This document shows positions 20,027-20,441 of a DNA stretch of 20,441 nucleotides, piece after piece; position 1 is the first letter of the stretch, and every line of letters begins with the position of its first letter. The notes beneath the pieces are model-generated. The model saw only the letters and a list, made by a program, of their open reading frames with translations. It did no database searches and was not told the origin of the DNA. Made by a program: the position numbers and the translations under genes. Origin of the DNA: Pelargonium cotyledonis (taxonomy: Eukaryota; Streptophyta; Magnoliopsida; Geraniales; Geraniaceae); the NCBI GenBank assembly GCA_036897625.1, contig JAYMTA010001354.1, positions 1 through 20,441 on the forward strand, in the 5' to 3' direction.

Positions 20027-20136
20027 GAGTAAAATAAAAAATATTGCAAGTCCAGGGTTCAAAACAAGCAAAAATCCTAAATAGGGGCTAACTCTAAAAT
20101 TGAAAGAAGTCCAGGGGATCTCAAACCATTTAACCC
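20027..20136 (-). repeat. MULE right terminal inverted repeat
   Basis: Reverse-complement partner of 18628-18738, ending at the sequence ...taaccc just before the 9-bp duplication. Confidence 0.85.
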
Positions 20137-20145
20137 TTTAATTTG
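20137..20145 (+). repeat. 9-bp target-site duplication of the MULE, right
   Basis: Exact copy of tttaatttg at 18619-18627, followed by the rest of the Stowaway end (aaacggaggtgg). Confidence 0.9.
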
Positions 20146-20217
20146 AAACGGAGGTGGTAAGACACGAACCTATTTAAGAAGTAAAAAAAATTGTGAGGCT
20201 AAAATAGGAAAAACCCA

Positions 20218-20441
20218 TCTATACATACTATAAAAGATGAACCAAAAAATAAGTTTATAATGTATATTAGAGTGTCACGTCATCAAATTTTTTATTTTGC
20301 CACAATTTTTTGCTTAATTATACTTTTAGCACAAATCTTTATTTAATTATAATTTAGAACTAAAATAATTAGAAGATCAATTTTTTACTTCCTAAATCTA
20401 AAATTCTTATATATTTAATATTAAATTTACACAATATATGG
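20218..20441 (+). mobile_element. Possible Helitron 5' end
   Basis: TCTATACATACTATAAAAG at 20218 resembles the TC-TATACTA-type 5' ends of plant Helitrons and is preceded by A, as expected for insertion between A and T. The AT-rich DNA after it, with gtgtcacgtcatc at about 20273, is compatible. The 3' end (hairpin plus CTAG-like end) would be outside the window, so this is weak. Confidence 0.25.

Larger units (their letters stand above)
18628..20136 (-). mobile_element. Pack-MULE, non-autonomous Mutator-like element, 1509 bp
   Basis: The two ends are inverted copies over about 110 bp: both start GGGTTRAAT, and both contain ttttagagttagcccctatt then taggattttt in the same order. A 9-bp exact duplication (tttaatttg) flanks them. 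Long terminal repeats plus a 9-bp duplication identify a Mutator-like element. It encodes no transposase. Its middle holds a GC-rich island (about 19220-19416) resembling an exon of a plant protein phosphatase 2C, with intron-like AT-rich DNA on either side. Carriage of host gene pieces is the defining trait of a Pack-MULE. It jumped into a Stowaway MITE. Strand is given as that of the captured fragment. Confidence 0.87.
18398..20157. mobile_element. Stowaway-like MITE (Tc1/Mariner), split by a MULE
   Basis: The left end reads TA then catccgtttcaaattaaatg (from 18398) and continues tcgttttagag. The right side holds the inverse, ctctaaaatgac then atttaatttg (18607-18627), and resumes after the insertion as aatttgaaacggaggtgg, ending at 20157 before TA (20158-20159). 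CTCCGTTTC-type ends with a TA target are the Stowaway signature. Without the insert the MITE is about 242 bp, a usual length. Its terminal repeats pair over about 30 bp with few differences. It encodes nothing. Confidence 0.85.

Noticed and set aside
1-20441. Host protein-coding genes, CRISPR arrays, rRNA or bacterial-type operons
   Set aside because: None is supported. All conserved coding wording belongs to transposons or retroelement fossils, apart from the captured PP2C fragment.

Overview
This is a plant nuclear window made almost entirely of transposable elements stacked in and beside each other. The AT-rich base composition and the mix of families (Ty1/Copia, Ac-type hAT, CACTA, Stowaway MITE, Mutator-like element, SINE) point to a flowering plant, probably a eudicot. 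The species cannot be told from this sequence. No intact host gene is visible. The only host-derived coding sequence is a small protein phosphatase 2C (PP2C) fragment carried inside a Mutator-like element.

Layout. 1-1936: LTR-like and tandem-repeat DNA, with two TATA boxes, a dense run of W-box cores, 12-bp and 48-bp tandem repeats, and a short candidate LTR followed by a primer-binding site at 1639-1651. 1937-14365: a broken Ty1/Copia fossil on the minus strand. Its 3' LTR is at 1937-3389, pol and gag parts at about 3550-6990, a long leader reaches the primer-binding site at 8705-8718, and its 5' LTR runs from 8720 to 14365. Two younger insertions sit inside it: a SINE at 7777-8025 with a 10-bp target duplication, and a 3990-bp hAT transposon at 9570-13559 with an 8-bp target duplication inside the 5' LTR.

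14366-14715 is a probable MITE remnant. 14716-about 16400 is the 3' part of a second Copia fossil on the minus strand. About 16440-17965 is a decayed CACTA (En/Spm) TNP2 transposase on the minus strand. 17966-18397 is unassigned DNA holding a long hairpin. 18398-20157 is a Stowaway-like MITE split by a 1509-bp Mutator-like element (18628-20136, 9-bp target duplication, TIRs of about 110 bp). That element carries a minus-strand fragment resembling the N-terminal part of a plant PP2C, so it is a Pack-MULE. The last 220 bp may begin with a Helitron-like 5' end.

Order of events (inference): the Copia inserted first; the hAT and SINE entered it later. At the right end the Stowaway inserted first and the Pack-MULE then jumped into it. 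None of the transposase or retroelement reading frames looks functional.
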